From CBDDEC01 sp965226785 (GTDB lineage Bacteria; Chloroflexota; Dehalococcoidia; UBA2979), in the NCBI GenBank assembly GCA_965226785.1, contig CBDDEC010000002.1:310001-374000 (forward strand): DNA of 64,000 nucleotides, in the 5' to 3' direction. Each line of letters starts with the position of its first letter. Position 1 is the first letter of the stretch. Shown here in pieces: positions 1 through 9,100 of this stretch. Position numbers and translations under genes: made by a program. The notes under the pieces were generated by a model. It saw only the letters and a list, made by a program, of their open reading frames with translations. It ran no database searches and was not told the DNA's origin.

Positions 1-118
1 CAGAGGGCGGAGCGACGGTGAGGAACCACCCCGTTTTCCTTCGACCCCGAACCGCGGGGCCGCTAGGGACTGCGTACGGAGACCACCTGAGGGTGACGCT
101 CGGCAGTGGCTCGAGTGC

Positions 119-1087
119 TCAGCTCGCTGTCGATGCGATCGCGCGGCGGAAGTAGTCCTTGCGGTCGGCGGCTGCACGTTGGCCGAGTTCGGCGTTGCGG
201 TTCAGGCGCGGGGTGTCGAAGCCATGAGGTCCTCCCGGATAGAGCTTTAGCTCCGTCGGGACGCCAGCCTCGATCAGCCGTCGGGCGTAGTCGATGTCTT
301 CATCGAGGAAGATGTCGAGCGTGCCGACGGAGATGTACGCCGGGGGCAGGCCGCTGAGATCGGTGGCTCGAGCCGGAGCGGCATAGGGTGGAATGCCGTC
401 CGTCTCGAAGAGGTCACCCAGGTAGGCACGCCAGCCAACGCTGTTGCTCTGGGGCGACCAGCCCCAGGTAGTCCACTGGCTCGAAGGCGTCGAGCGGGTG
501 TCGTCGATCATCGGGTAGGTAAGCACCTGGTGGGTGACGCTGACCTCGCCTCGGTCGCGGACCAGTAGGGCGAGTGCAGCGGCGAGTCCACCGCCGGCGC
601 TGCCGCCACCGATGATCACCCGGTTCGGGTCGATCCCGAGCGAGTCTGCGTTCGAGATCAACCAGTGCAGACCGGCGTAACAGTCCTCGATCGCGGCCGG
701 GTAGCGGTGCTCTGGGGCGAGGCGATAGTCCGGCGAGGCAACGGTCGCACCGAAGTCCGTCGCCCATTCGGCGCAGACGTCGTTCGCACCGTCGTACGTA
801 CCGCCCACATAGCCGCCGCCGTGGATCCAGTAGATCGCAGGCTGTGCACCAGCGGCTCCCCTCGCTCGGTAGGTGCGGACCGTGACGGCTGACTCGCCTT
901 TGGGACCGGGCGCGTCGTGGTCTGTGTAGTCGATCTCGTCGGGGACTGGGGGCGGCGGAAGGAGGGCCGCGCGATCCGCGCGCACCTTCTCCGGGCTAGA
1001 GAGCCAGTCGTTCGGGTCGACGGCGCTGGCAGCAGCGGCCTCAACGAGGCTGCGGTACGCGGGGTCCACCCGCTCTCGAACATCCAT
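119..1087 (-). CDS. alpha/beta hydrolase, HSL-type esterase
   Basis: Carboxylic-ester hydrolase of the hormone-sensitive-lipase class (about 322 residues, normal length). The oxyanion-hole motif HGGGYVGG is followed by the nucleophile motif GGGSAGGG. An Asp in VGTLDIFLDED and a His in GGPHGFD complete the catalytic triad. No signal peptide is visible, so it is probably cytoplasmic. The start is placed at the ATG at 1087 because a GGGGAGAG ribosome site precedes it; an in-frame ATG 20 codons upstream lacks one. The natural substrate cannot be read from sequence. It has no operon partner: the next gene upstream is an IS-interrupted remnant. Confidence 0.9.
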   Translation of the reverse strand: MDVRERVDPAYRSLVEAAAASAVDPNDWLSSPEKVRADRAALLPPPPVPDEIDYTDHDAPGPKGESAVTVRTYRARGAAGAQPAIYWIHGGGYVGGTYDGANDVCAEWATDFGATVASPDYRLAPEHRYPAAIEDCYAGLHWLISNADSLGIDPNRVIIGGGSAGGGLAAALALLVRDRGEVSVTHQVLTYPMIDDTRSTPSSQWTTWGWSPQSNSVGWRAYLGDLFETDGIPPYAAPARATDLSGLPPAYISVGTLDIFLDEDIDYARRLIEAGVPTELKLYPGGPHGFDTPRLNRNAELGQRAAADRKDYFRRAIASTAS

Positions 1088-1329
1088 CGTTCTCTCCCCG
1101 TGCGTTCGGACCGATGCTGAAGTCAGATGGCCCCAGTTTGGCCCCATGGCCGCTGAGACACTCGGCGATGGAACTGACTGGGCTTCCCAAGAGCCCCATG
1201 GACACTGAGGAATTGTACGAGCACGTCCGAACCACAGATTCGCGACACCGAGATCTCGTACGCGAGCCTGGCGCTGGCGATTGCTGACTGGGCCTCCGTC
1301 GCTACGCTAGGGCCAGCGCGCTGATCGGG

Positions 1330-1556
1330 TTGCGCCGATACGACGAGGCTCTCGCCGAGGTCGATCGTACTATCGAGCTCGAGCCCACGCATGCCGGCGC
1401 TTACTTCAACCGGGCCCTCATCCTGGCTCATCAGGGGGAAGACTTCGACCTCGTCATCGTTGACTGCAACCGAGCGCTCGCGCGGGCCCCAGACTATGAA
1501 CAGGCCCATATCCTCAAGCTAAGAGCACTGGAACGTCTGGGGCGCCACGACGAGGC
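1330..1556 (+). pseudogene. TPR-protein remnant cut by IS6 element
   Basis: About 75 codons resemble two tetratricopeptide repeats (for example YDEALAEVDRTIELEP and FNRALILAHQG). The only possible start in frame is a TTG with no ribosome site. Upstream frames carry further helix-like fragments broken by stops. The 3' end runs directly into the left terminal repeat of the IS at 1557, so the final residues of the open frame are IS-encoded. I read this as the interrupted remainder of a larger TPR protein. No continuation is seen to the right of the IS, so an adjacent deletion probably followed insertion. Confidence 0.6.
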
Positions 1557-1577
1557 GGCTCTGTCAGATCTGAGGGC
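1557..1577 (+). repeat. IS6 left terminal inverted repeat
   Basis: 21-bp terminal repeat starting GGCTCTGTCAGATCT. It pairs in inverted orientation with 2494-2514 and marks the point where TPR coding similarity stops. Confidence 0.85.
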
Positions 1578-1625
1578 TCGAGTTGTGTGGTCTAGCCTCG
1601 TCCGAGCATTGACGAGGAGACATCG

Positions 1626-2453
1626 GTGAACTGTCCGCACTGCGCATCCGTCGCCACGACCAGACGCCGGGCGCGCACGACTCTCGGCTACCGGCGGTGC
1701 CCCGCAGTCAACTGCCGCTCGTGCAAGCGTCGCTTCAACGAGCGAACCGGCACGCCGTTCAACGATCTCCAGGTCCCGACCGACGTGGTGCTCCTCGCGG
1801 TGCTGTGGCGTCTCCGCTACAAGCTGAGCTTCCGCGACATCGCAGAGATGCTGCTTCAACGCGGCGTTGAGGTCACGCACGAGACCGTCCGAGAGTGGGA
1901 GTTTCGGTTCGCCCCACTGCTCGCCGACCAGCTCCGTGCCAAGCGACGAGCTCGAGCGGGCGAGTCGTGGTACCTCGACGAGACCTATGTGAAGGTCGCC
2001 GGGCGCTGGTGCTATCTCTACCGGGCGATCGACGGCGAGGGAGAACTCATCGATTCGATGCTGAGCGAGCATCGAGACAAGCATGCCGCGCGGAGGTTCT
2101 TGCGCAGACTTGTCGAGATCACCGAACGCAAGCCCGCACGGATCACGACCGACCGGCATCCCGCTTACCGACGGGCGATCCGATGGATCATCGGCCGCAA
2201 GGCGTGGCACCGGACGACGCAGTACCTCAACAACTACACCGAGCAGAGCCACCGAGCGGTGAAGCAGCGCTACTACCCAATGCAGGGCTTCGGGAGCTTC
2301 GAGTCCGCGTCCCGCTTCTGTCGCGCGTTCGATGAGCTGCGACAGTACTTCCGCGTTCGCCGCCGCGGTGGCGCCTATGTCTCACTGACGGAGCAGCGGC
2401 GGCTCTTCCTCACACGCTGGCGCTCGCTGATCAGCGAGGTGGCTGCGGCATAG
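1626..2453 (+). CDS. IS6-family DDE transposase
   Basis: 275-residue transposase with a GTG start. The N-terminus has a zinc-ribbon-like Cys set (C3, C6, C25, C30, C33), followed by a helix-turn-helix stretch (FRDIAEMLLQRGVEV). The RNase-H-fold catalytic domain shows D118 (YLDETYVKV), D176 (TTDRHPAY) and E206 (NNYTEQSHRAVK), with spacing typical of IS6. The frame is complete and all three acidic residues are present, so the element may still be active. It sits 49 bp inside the left repeat and ends 40 bp before the right one. Confidence 0.92.
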   Translation: MNCPHCASVATTRRRARTTLGYRRCPAVNCRSCKRRFNERTGTPFNDLQVPTDVVLLAVLWRLRYKLSFRDIAEMLLQRGVEVTHETVREWEFRFAPLLADQLRAKRRARAGESWYLDETYVKVAGRWCYLYRAIDGEGELIDSMLSEHRDKHAARRFLRRLVEITERKPARITTDRHPAYRRAIRWIIGRKAWHRTTQYLNNYTEQSHRAVKQRYYPMQGFGSFESASRFCRAFDELRQYFRVRRRGGAYVSLTEQRRLFLTRWRSLISEVAAA

Positions 2454-2493
2454 ACGACCAGCGAGGTCACCTTCTGCCCCTAGGGGTCGACGC

Positions 2494-2514
2494 GCCCTGA
2501 GATCTGACACTGCC
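2494..2514 (-). repeat. IS6 right terminal inverted repeat
   Basis: 21-bp repeat which, read on the minus strand, begins GGCAGTGTCAGATCT. It is the partner of 1557-1577 with three mismatches. Confidence 0.85.
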
Positions 2515-2800
2515 CTCATCGAACGCTGACGAGCCACCGCGAGTACGCTCCCAGGGGTTCCGTCGGACCGCGCCCCACCCGATCCCGGCGGGCCCGATTG
2601 CCGCGGTAAGTCGACTTCGAGGACTAGCGCCAGGGAGCCGTCAGGGAACGTTCCCAAATCACGCGCAAAGTGCTAACGTTCAGCCTCAGCCACGTTTGTG
2701 GCGCCAGTTCCCTCTGGACCCTGAAGGCCGGCATCGCCGGCCCTCAGGCTATGAGTCCGGATGCAGCCGTACTCGACCGCAGCCTGCCTTGAGAGCCTCC
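2515..2800. other. non-coding stretch between IS6 and sulfatase gene
   Basis: No supported gene. It contains a perfect 12-bp palindrome GGGAACGTTCCC (2644-2655), of unknown role, and the hairpin listed separately. No TPR continuation can be found here. Confidence 0.5.
2720..2748 (-). terminator. hairpin downstream of the sulfatase gene
   Basis: A strong stem (outer CCTGA/TCAGG, inner GGCCGGC/GCCGGCC, 3-nt loop) lies about 50 bp beyond the sulfatase stop on the minus strand. There is no clear T-run, so it could be a weak or Rho-assisted terminator or an RNA-stabilising hairpin. Confidence 0.4.
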
Positions 2801-5074
2801 CTACAGACTGGCGCTGTAGATGTTCTGCGGACCGTGTCGCTTTACCAGTCTGCCACCGGTCGCATACGGCGTGACCTCGATATCGACGGCATGGATCGTC
2901 CCGCCGAACTCGAAAGGCGTGGTGTAGTTTGGGCTTACCGGGGACTGGTAGTCCGCCCCCACCCGCGTGCCGCCACCGCCGACGCCGCGCATGATGAACG
3001 GCAGTTCCGTCGCCCCCGCCTCCTCGCCGTTGACCAGGAAGATGATCCGGCCCTCGCCGCCTACACCCTCTGCCTCAAAGCGCACGCCGACCGTGGCGCG
3101 CCCCTGTGGTGCATCGATGTCCGCCTCGGTGAATGTCACCTCGCCGAAGACGTTGTAGTCAAAGTGGAGCCGGTTGCCCTGAACGTAGAACGCGATACCG
3201 GTGTTCTGCGTACCGCGTGCGAAGAGCAGCCCCTCGTCGGAGGCGTCAGCGCGCTCGATGTCCAACGTCATCGTCCACTCGCCGAGGCCCATCGCCGGGG
3301 ACACGGCCGCCGGGATCCGTGATATCGGTGGGAGGTAGTGGTATCGCAGATGCTCGTGGACGCCTCCTGGGCGTCGCTGTGGCCCCGTCAGTTGGAAGCT
3401 CCGATCGTCGAGGGGTAGGACCCCGTAACGCCCCGCCTCGACCCACCAGAGGTCGATCAGCTCCCGCAGCTTCTCCGGACGCGTCTCGGCCAGGTCGTGC
3501 ACCTCCGAGAAGTCCTCGTCTAGGTGGTAAAGCTGCCATTCGTCGTCCGTGTACGGATCATTCTTACGGTGCCGGGATGTCGCCTTCCAGCCGTCCGACC
3601 AGATCGCGCGATGTCCGAACATCTCGAAGTACTGGGGACTCCTCCGTTCGTCCTCGGGTTCAGCGCGAAGTGCGTAGCCGAAGCTGGTCCCAGCGATCGG
3701 CATCTGTGGAATGCCCTGGTAGGTTGTCGGCGCCTCCAGGTCGAGCAGCTCAAGGACGGTTGGGACGATGTCCGTCACATGGAGGAACTCATGCCGAATG
3801 CCGCCTCGGTCGGGGATGCCCCGCGGCCAGTGCACGAGCAGCGGGTCGCGAATGCCGCCACCGTGGACGGTGCTCTTGTACCACTTGAGCGGTGTGTTCC
3901 CCGCCTGCGCCCAGCCCCACGGGTAGTTTGGGGAGCTGTGCGGCCCGCCGATGTCGTCGAGCTTCTCCTCGATGGTGTCGAGATCGTCGAGATACGGATG
4001 GGCGTAGCGAGCGCCCTCGGAGACCCCTTGCGGGCCTCCCTCCTGGCTCGCGCCGTTATCGGAGGTCACCACCAGGATCGTGTTGTCGAGGTCCCCGGTT
4101 TCGTCGAGGAATTGAACGAGCCGCCCGATCTGTGCGTCCGTGTGATCCAGGAACCCGGCGAACGCTTCCTGTAAGCGCGCGGCAAACTTCCGCGCGTTCT
4201 CGGAGAGGTCCTCCCACGGTTCGACGCCGGGGTTGCGAGGCGCCAGGTCGGTGCCTTCGGGGATGATGCCGCTCGCCAACTGGCGTCGGTACCAGTCCTC
4301 GCGGACCGCGTCCCAGCCCTGGTCGAACTTGCCGCGGTACTTGTCAACGTACCCTTTCGGCGCCTGGTGCGGCGAGTGGGTTGCGCCGAATGGGAGGTAG
4401 AGGAAGAACGGCCGCGAGGGGTAGACCGAGCGATGGTCCCTGATGTAGCCGATCGCATGATCGACGATGTCCTCGCTGAAATGGTAGCCCTCGTCCGGGG
4501 TCTTCGGCGGGTGGACGTGGTGGTTGTCTTCAGTCAGTTCCGGATAGAACTGGTCCTCGGCGCCTGACAGGAAGCCGTAGTAGTGGTCGAAGCCACGCTG
4601 CAACGGCCAGGCGTCGAACGGTCCGGCAGCAGATCGCTCCTCGCGAGGCGCGAGGTGCCACTTTCCGGCCGCGAACGTCGCGTATCCCTCCTCGCGAAGC
4701 ATCTCCGCCAGAGTGGCGGCGTTGCGCGTGATCGCGCCGCGCATGTTGGGGTAGCCGCTGTCGTAATCGGCGATGCCGCGCATGCCAATCGAGTGGTGGT
4801 TGCGACCGGTCAGCAGGCTGGCGCGTGTTGGTGAGCAGAGCGCGGTGGTGTGGAAGTTGGAGAAGCGGACGCCGCCCTCGGCGAGCGCGTCGATGTTCGG
4901 CGTTTCGATCGTCGAGCCGTAACAGCCAAGGTGGGCGAAGCCCATGTCATCGAAGAGGATGATCACGACGTTTGGCGTCTCGCCGTCCGCGGTCACGGGC
5001 GGCGGCGGCCACCACGGCTGCGAGTCCTGGAAGCTGCGTCCGATCGTGCCTTCGAATTGCGGCTCTGTCGTCAC
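2801..5074 (-). CDS. arylsulfatase (formylglycine sulfatase)
   Basis: Hydrolyses sulfate esters. The formylglycine precursor motif CSPTRASLLTGR carries the Cys at about residue 80, and the metal-binding Asp pair is in ILFDDMG (42-43). GKWHLAP and VTSDNGAS supply further active-site residues. The C-terminal ~150 residues form a beta-rich extension, as in the long (about 760-780 residue) AtsA-like sulfatases. I place the start at the GTG at 5074, which has AAGGAG six bases upstream. An ATG at 5116 lies in coding sequence shared with a CoA-transferase remnant. No maturation enzyme is encoded nearby, and no signal peptide is evident. Confidence 0.9.
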   Translation of the reverse strand: MTTEPQFEGTIGRSFQDSQPWWPPPPVTADGETPNVVIILFDDMGFAHLGCYGSTIETPNIDALAEGGVRFSNFHTTALCSPTRASLLTGRNHHSIGMRGIADYDSGYPNMRGAITRNAATLAEMLREEGYATFAAGKWHLAPREERSAAGPFDAWPLQRGFDHYYGFLSGAEDQFYPELTEDNHHVHPPKTPDEGYHFSEDIVDHAIGYIRDHRSVYPSRPFFLYLPFGATHSPHQAPKGYVDKYRGKFDQGWDAVREDWYRRQLASGIIPEGTDLAPRNPGVEPWEDLSENARKFAARLQEAFAGFLDHTDAQIGRLVQFLDETGDLDNTILVVTSDNGASQEGGPQGVSEGARYAHPYLDDLDTIEEKLDDIGGPHSSPNYPWGWAQAGNTPLKWYKSTVHGGGIRDPLLVHWPRGIPDRGGIRHEFLHVTDIVPTVLELLDLEAPTTYQGIPQMPIAGTSFGYALRAEPEDERRSPQYFEMFGHRAIWSDGWKATSRHRKNDPYTDDEWQLYHLDEDFSEVHDLAETRPEKLRELIDLWWVEAGRYGVLPLDDRSFQLTGPQRRPGGVHEHLRYHYLPPISRIPAAVSPAMGLGEWTMTLDIERADASDEGLLFARGTQNTGIAFYVQGNRLHFDYNVFGEVTFTEADIDAPQGRATVGVRFEAEGVGGEGRIIFLVNGEEAGATELPFIMRGVGGGGTRVGADYQSPVSPNYTTPFEFGGTIHAVDIEVTPYATGGRLVKRHGPQNIYSASL

Positions 5075-5116
5075 CGTCGTCTCCTTCCGTCCAAGGCCGA
5101 CGAGCCACGTTGGCAT

Positions 5117-5254
5117 CGACAGCGTCTGCGACTCGTTGCCGTCTTCAGGCAGCTGCTCCGCGACGGCCTGGCTCGCAATCAGCTCGTCGATGTCCTCGTC
5201 GCTGAAGTCGAGCTCGCCAAGGACCTCGCGCAGCGCAGATGCAGAGTTACCGGC
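5117..5254 (-). pseudogene. C-terminal remnant of a CaiB/BaiF CoA-transferase
   Basis: The frame that continues upstream of the sulfatase opens just after a TAG at 5255-5257. It reads ...ALREVLGELDFSDEDI DELIASQAVAEQ..., which is the characteristic C-terminal tail of family III CoA-transferases (VLxELGYSDEEIxxL). Only about 46 codons remain and nothing of the catalytic domain is found further upstream. The original gene was cut by a rearrangement to the right, and its last codons are now in frame with the sulfatase. The original stop codon is also gone. Confidence 0.6.
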
Positions 5255-5422
5255 CTAGAGTGGCCCGGCCCGATCGTCGCTCGGTAGCGTCCGCAGATGA
5301 TAACGGAAGGAGTGATCAGCTCTCCTCGGCATTCATGCGTCGGGATCGGATATCTGAGCCGGTGGGCCGCTGCAAATCCCTGCAACCTTCGGCGCCTTAT
5401 GTCGTCTGCCGTGCGACCGTGG

Positions 5423-5470
5423 TGCTTCCCAAGCAGAGGGTCGAGGGTTCGAATCCCTTCTCCCGCTCCA
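5423..5470 (+). repeat. tRNA-Gly(CCC) 3'-half, tail 1
   Basis: 48 nt corresponding to tRNA positions 29 to CCA: anticodon loop TTCCCAA, variable region, T-arm GAGGG-TTCGAAT-CCCTT, acceptor strand CTCCCGC, T and CCA. The matching 5' acceptor strand GCGGGAG and a D-arm are absent from the preceding 150 bp, so it is not a functional tRNA. It is identical to tail 3. The span from anticodon loop to 3' end is the part usually kept as an attachment-site remnant by tRNA-targeting integrases. Confidence 0.8.
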
Positions 5471-5525
5471 GCCAGCGCACCTCGAGCGCTGCGCACGAGC
5501 GCCGCGACAACCAGGGTGGACTCCG

Positions 5526-5575
5526 CTACCGCGGGTCGAAGATCTTCGGCTGCACGTCCGAAGAGATGCCGGGCG
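5526..5575 (-). pseudogene. histidine-kinase ATPase fragment
   Basis: The minus strand reads GISSDVQPKIFDPR then stop. This matches the segment after the G1 box of the kinase at 16051-17694 (GIPADVQPKIFDPF). 29 bases are identical between 5532-5560 and 16255-16283. Nothing else of the kinase survives. Like the intact copy, it lies just right of a tRNA tail and points towards it, so it marks a decayed module of the same type. Confidence 0.6.
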
Positions 5576-5748
5576 GGCTTCAGTGCTGCCTGAGGCAGAA
5601 GCTCACGGCTCGCTTCATGTGGCCCTCCGCACAGATTCGCGGACAGCGCCGAGGAGTAGCATCTCCGAGTGGGGTGCAGGTGAGGGGCCGACCCCGCTCA
5701 GGTCCGCCGTCATCACTAACCAAGTGTCCGCGCGAACGGAGAGTGGGT

Positions 5749-6066
5749 ATGAGCGAGCCTCGTGCGGCGGCAGTGCCGCGGCCGTTCTCGATGCACTGGG
5801 GCGACGGCGAGATCGTCGAGGAGGCGCGTTTCGACGGCGAGCACACCGCGCCGGCGATCCAGTTGATGCGATTTCAGACCGGCGATGCCGCCGGCTCGAT
5901 CGCACTACGGTTCTGCCACTTCAGCCACGCCGGGCGCTTCCAGCGTTCACCAATGATCGTGGGCGAGGCAGAGGTCGAGCGACTGCGCGAGGCGGTGCTG
6001 GTCAGCCCGCAAGTGCGCGAGCTGCTGCTGCGTATCGCTTCGGGGGCACCCGTGGAGTCTGAGTAG
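5749..6066 (+). CDS. hypothetical protein (105 aa)
   Basis: I do not recognise this family. It starts at an ATG preceded by GGAGAG. Visible features are a short N-terminal stretch rich in Ala/Pro, a central beta-like part (IQLMRFQTGDAAGSIALRF) and a C-terminal amphipathic helix (EVERLREAVLVSPQVRELLLRI). No membrane segment is present. It is the only gene between tRNA tails 1 and 2, so it would be the entire cargo of the smallest module. The clear ribosome site and codon pattern support a real gene. Confidence 0.6.
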   Translation: MSEPRAAAVPRPFSMHWGDGEIVEEARFDGEHTAPAIQLMRFQTGDAAGSIALRFCHFSHAGRFQRSPMIVGEAEVERLREAVLVSPQVRELLLRIASGAPVESE

Positions 6067-6100
6067 CAGCGTTCGAGATGCCGGACGGGTCTGCTGGCAG

Positions 6101-6138
6101 GCAGAGGGTCGAGCGTTCGAATCCCTTCTCCCGCTCCA
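6101..6138 (+). repeat. tRNA-Gly 3'-half, tail 2 (degenerate)
   Basis: 38 nt match tail 1 from the 3' side of the anticodon stem through CCA. One change (G to C in the T-stem, GAGCG-TTCGAAT) would weaken the arm, and the anticodon loop has diverged to CTGCTGGCAG. No 5' half is present. It lies 15 bp beyond the stop of the carboxylase gene on its right. Confidence 0.75.
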
Positions 6139-6153
6139 AGCAGCGTCCCGCGA

Positions 6154-9100
6154 CTACCAGGTGTCCACGTACGGTCGCTTTTTCCCGGTCCGGGGGGCCG
6201 TGGGCGGCAGGCTCCGTAGTCCCTGGGCGATCCATGCGCGCGTCTCCGCTGGATCGATGACGTATCGCGCTCCCGAATTGATAGCGCGTGCCGTCTCGTA
6301 GCCCTGGGCGACCTTCCGGTCGTACGCCTCTTTGCGCTCCTCTGGGTCCTCGATGGCAGCGAGCTCCCGACGGGCCGAGAGCTTCACGGCGCCGTCGATG
6401 TTCATGCCAGCGAATTCTGCCGTCGGCCAGGCCACCGTGAACACCGGCACCGATGCCGCGCCGCCGATCATCGCCTGCACGCCCAAGCCGTAGGCCTTAC
6501 GCACCATCACCCCGAACATCGGCGCCGTCAGGTTCGCTCCGATGTTGAACAGGCGCACCGAGTGCCGCACCAGCGCCTCCCGCTCGTGATCAGGGCCAAC
6601 CATGATCCCTGGGCAGTCCATCAGCACGACCGTCGGGATGTCGAAGGCGTCGCACAGCTGGAAGAAGCGGGCGCCCTTGTCGGCCCCCGGACTATCCACG
6701 GCGCCGGCGAGGTGGGCCGGATTGTTGGCGACCACACCCAACGGCCGTCCCTCGACGCGGATGAACGACGTGATGATGCCGATGCCGAACTCTCGACGGA
6801 TCTCCAGCACCGAGCCTTCGTCCGCCAGCGTGTCGATGATCTCTCGCATGTCGTACGTGCGGACGCGGTTCTCCGGGATGATGTGCCGCATTCGGCGCTG
6901 ATCCGGAGCCTCTGACGGCTCAGTCGAACCCTGGAAGTAGCTCAGGTACTGCCGGGCAGTCGCAACCGCCGCGGCATCATCCTCCACGACGATGTCGACG
7001 TTGCCGTTGCGCGCATGGAGCGCCGTCGAGCCAATCTCCTGAAGCGAGTGGGTGCCCAACCCGCTCGCCTCAACGACAGCCGGCGCGCCGACGCCGATCG
7101 AGGAGTGCTCAGTCGCGATGATGACATCGCAGCAGGCCAGCAGCGTGGCATTCCCTGCAAAGCTGCCGCCGGTGTTCACCCCTACTAACGGAACCAGACC
7201 GCTGAGCCGCGCGAAGTCGGCGAACACGGAAGCGTCCATCCCTACACCCACAAGGTTCCCGTAGGGCCTGCCCTCTCCCTCGGCGAACAGCACGAGGGGC
7301 ATCCGGAGGTCTCGGGCCAGTTCGTGCACCGCCTCCTGCTTGTAGTGGCCATGGGTGTACGTCGCAAGCGCGTAGTCGTTGTGGACGACCGCCACCCGTC
7401 CCTGATTCTCGCCGACCAGGGCCGCGTTCACTGTGCCGAGTCCCATCACCGTTCCGCCCGCGACGGAACCAGCCGCCGGAGGGCCGAACTCTCGGAACGA
7501 ACCTTCGTCGAGCAGGTCCGCGAGGTTCTCGCGCGCGGTACGACGCCCCAGCGCATGGCGTGCGGCGACTGTCTCCTTGTGCGCCGCATCGAGCGTCTCG
7601 TCGATGTGGTTGTACACCTCCCGCAGGTCGTCGCGGATGTGGTCGAGCGCAGCCGCGGCATCCGCTTCGATCGGCCCGCCCTCGACCTCGATTTCGTTGA
7701 TGAAGACGATCGGATAGTCCTCGCGGACCACATCGCCCACCGACATCGAGAGGGCGCAGACGACGCCGCTCCGGTCCGCTCTGATGTCGTGTTGCAGCTT
7801 CATCGCCTCGACGACGGCCACCACCTGGCCCACCCGCACCTCGTCACCGACGGCGACGACGATCTCGACGATCGTCCCCTGAATCGGTGTCACGAGGCCG
7901 ACCGAACCGGGCGGCCCGACCGCTTGTGCGGTGTCCTCCTCCGCTTCGCGGCCACTCGCCTCGTGACCAGCTGGCGTCACGAAGCGCCGGTGCTCGCCGG
8001 CGGCGGACGCCAGTTGCGCCATCTCGCGGTCGACGAAGCGCGTGTCGATCTGACCCGTCGCGAAGTCCTCGTGGGCGAGGATGCTCTGCAGGAACGCGAT
8101 GTTGGTCTCGACGCCCTCGATGCGGAACTCGCTCAACGCGCGCGAGGTCCGCGCGATCGCTTCGGCGAAGTCGTCTGAGGGTGAGTGGCCGATGACCTTC
8201 GCCAGCAGCGAGTCGAAGCGCAGGCTCGTCTCGTAGCCGCCGTACCCGAAGCCATCAGTGCGTACCCCCGGTCCGCTCGGCGCCTCGTACGCCGTGAGCG
8301 TGCCGCTGGCGGGGTGGATCGAACCGTCCGCGCGCACGGACTCCATGTTCACGCGCGCCTGGATGGCGTAGCCCTGCGGCGTGCCGACCTCAGGGTCGTC
8401 GAGTCCAAGCTCGGAGAGCGTCGCCCCCGCGGCCAGCCGGAGCTGCGCCTGCACGATGTCGACGCCGGTCACCGCCTCGGTCACGGTGTGCTCGACCTGG
8501 AGGCGAGCGTTCGTCTCGATAAAGGTGAACGACTGTTCGTCGTCGTGGCCGGAAACGTCGACGAGAAACTCGAACGTGCCGGCGTTGCTGTAGCCCACCT
8601 CGCTGGCAAAGCGCACGGCGGCAGCGAGGATCTGGCCACGCAGGTCATCCGCCAGACCGGGTGCCGGCGCCACCTCGACGATCTTCTGGAAGTAGCGCTG
8701 CACGCTGCAGTCGCGCTCGCCGAGGTGGGCGACCGCGCCGTGGACGTCGCCGAGGATTTGCACCTCGACATGACGCGCTTGCGGGATGAACTCCTCGACG
8801 TAGAGCTCACCATTGCCGAAGGCGGCCTGCGCCTCGGCGCGGCAGCGTTCGTACGTCGAGACGACCTCGTCGGCGCTCTCGACCAGGCGCGTGCCACGTC
8901 CACCGCCGCCAGCGATGGCCTTGATCATCATCGGGCGGGCGTCACGGAGCTCGTCGAAGAAGGCAGCCGCCTCCTCGGCGGTCACCGCGTGGTCGAGCCC
9001 GCGGATGATCGGCACGTCGGCGGCCGCCGCGACTCGTCGCGCCTCCGCCTTGTCACCGAAGAGGTCCAGCGTGTCGACACGCGGGCCGATGAAGGTGAGA

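Larger units (their letters stand above)
1557..2514 (+). mobile_element. complete IS6-family insertion sequence (958 bp)
   Basis: One transposase gene is bounded by inverted repeats at 1557-1577 and 2494-2514. The repeats match at 18 of 21 positions (core TGTCAGATCT), and each end begins with GGC. Size and single-gene structure fit IS6. The 8-bp flanks (1549-1556 and 2515-2522) are not identical, so no target-site duplication is visible. That is expected if replicative transposition or recombination deleted one flank. The element has truncated a TPR gene on its left. Confidence 0.85.

Noticed and set aside
2644..2655. GGGAACGTTCCC as a LexA box
   Set aside because: The GAAC and GTTC halves have no 4-bp spacer and no SOS gene is adjacent.
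5179..6235. Short minus-strand frames reading GEGIRTLDPLL or EKGFERSTLC
   Set aside because: These are translations of the tRNA 3' halves, a well-known artefact, not proteins.
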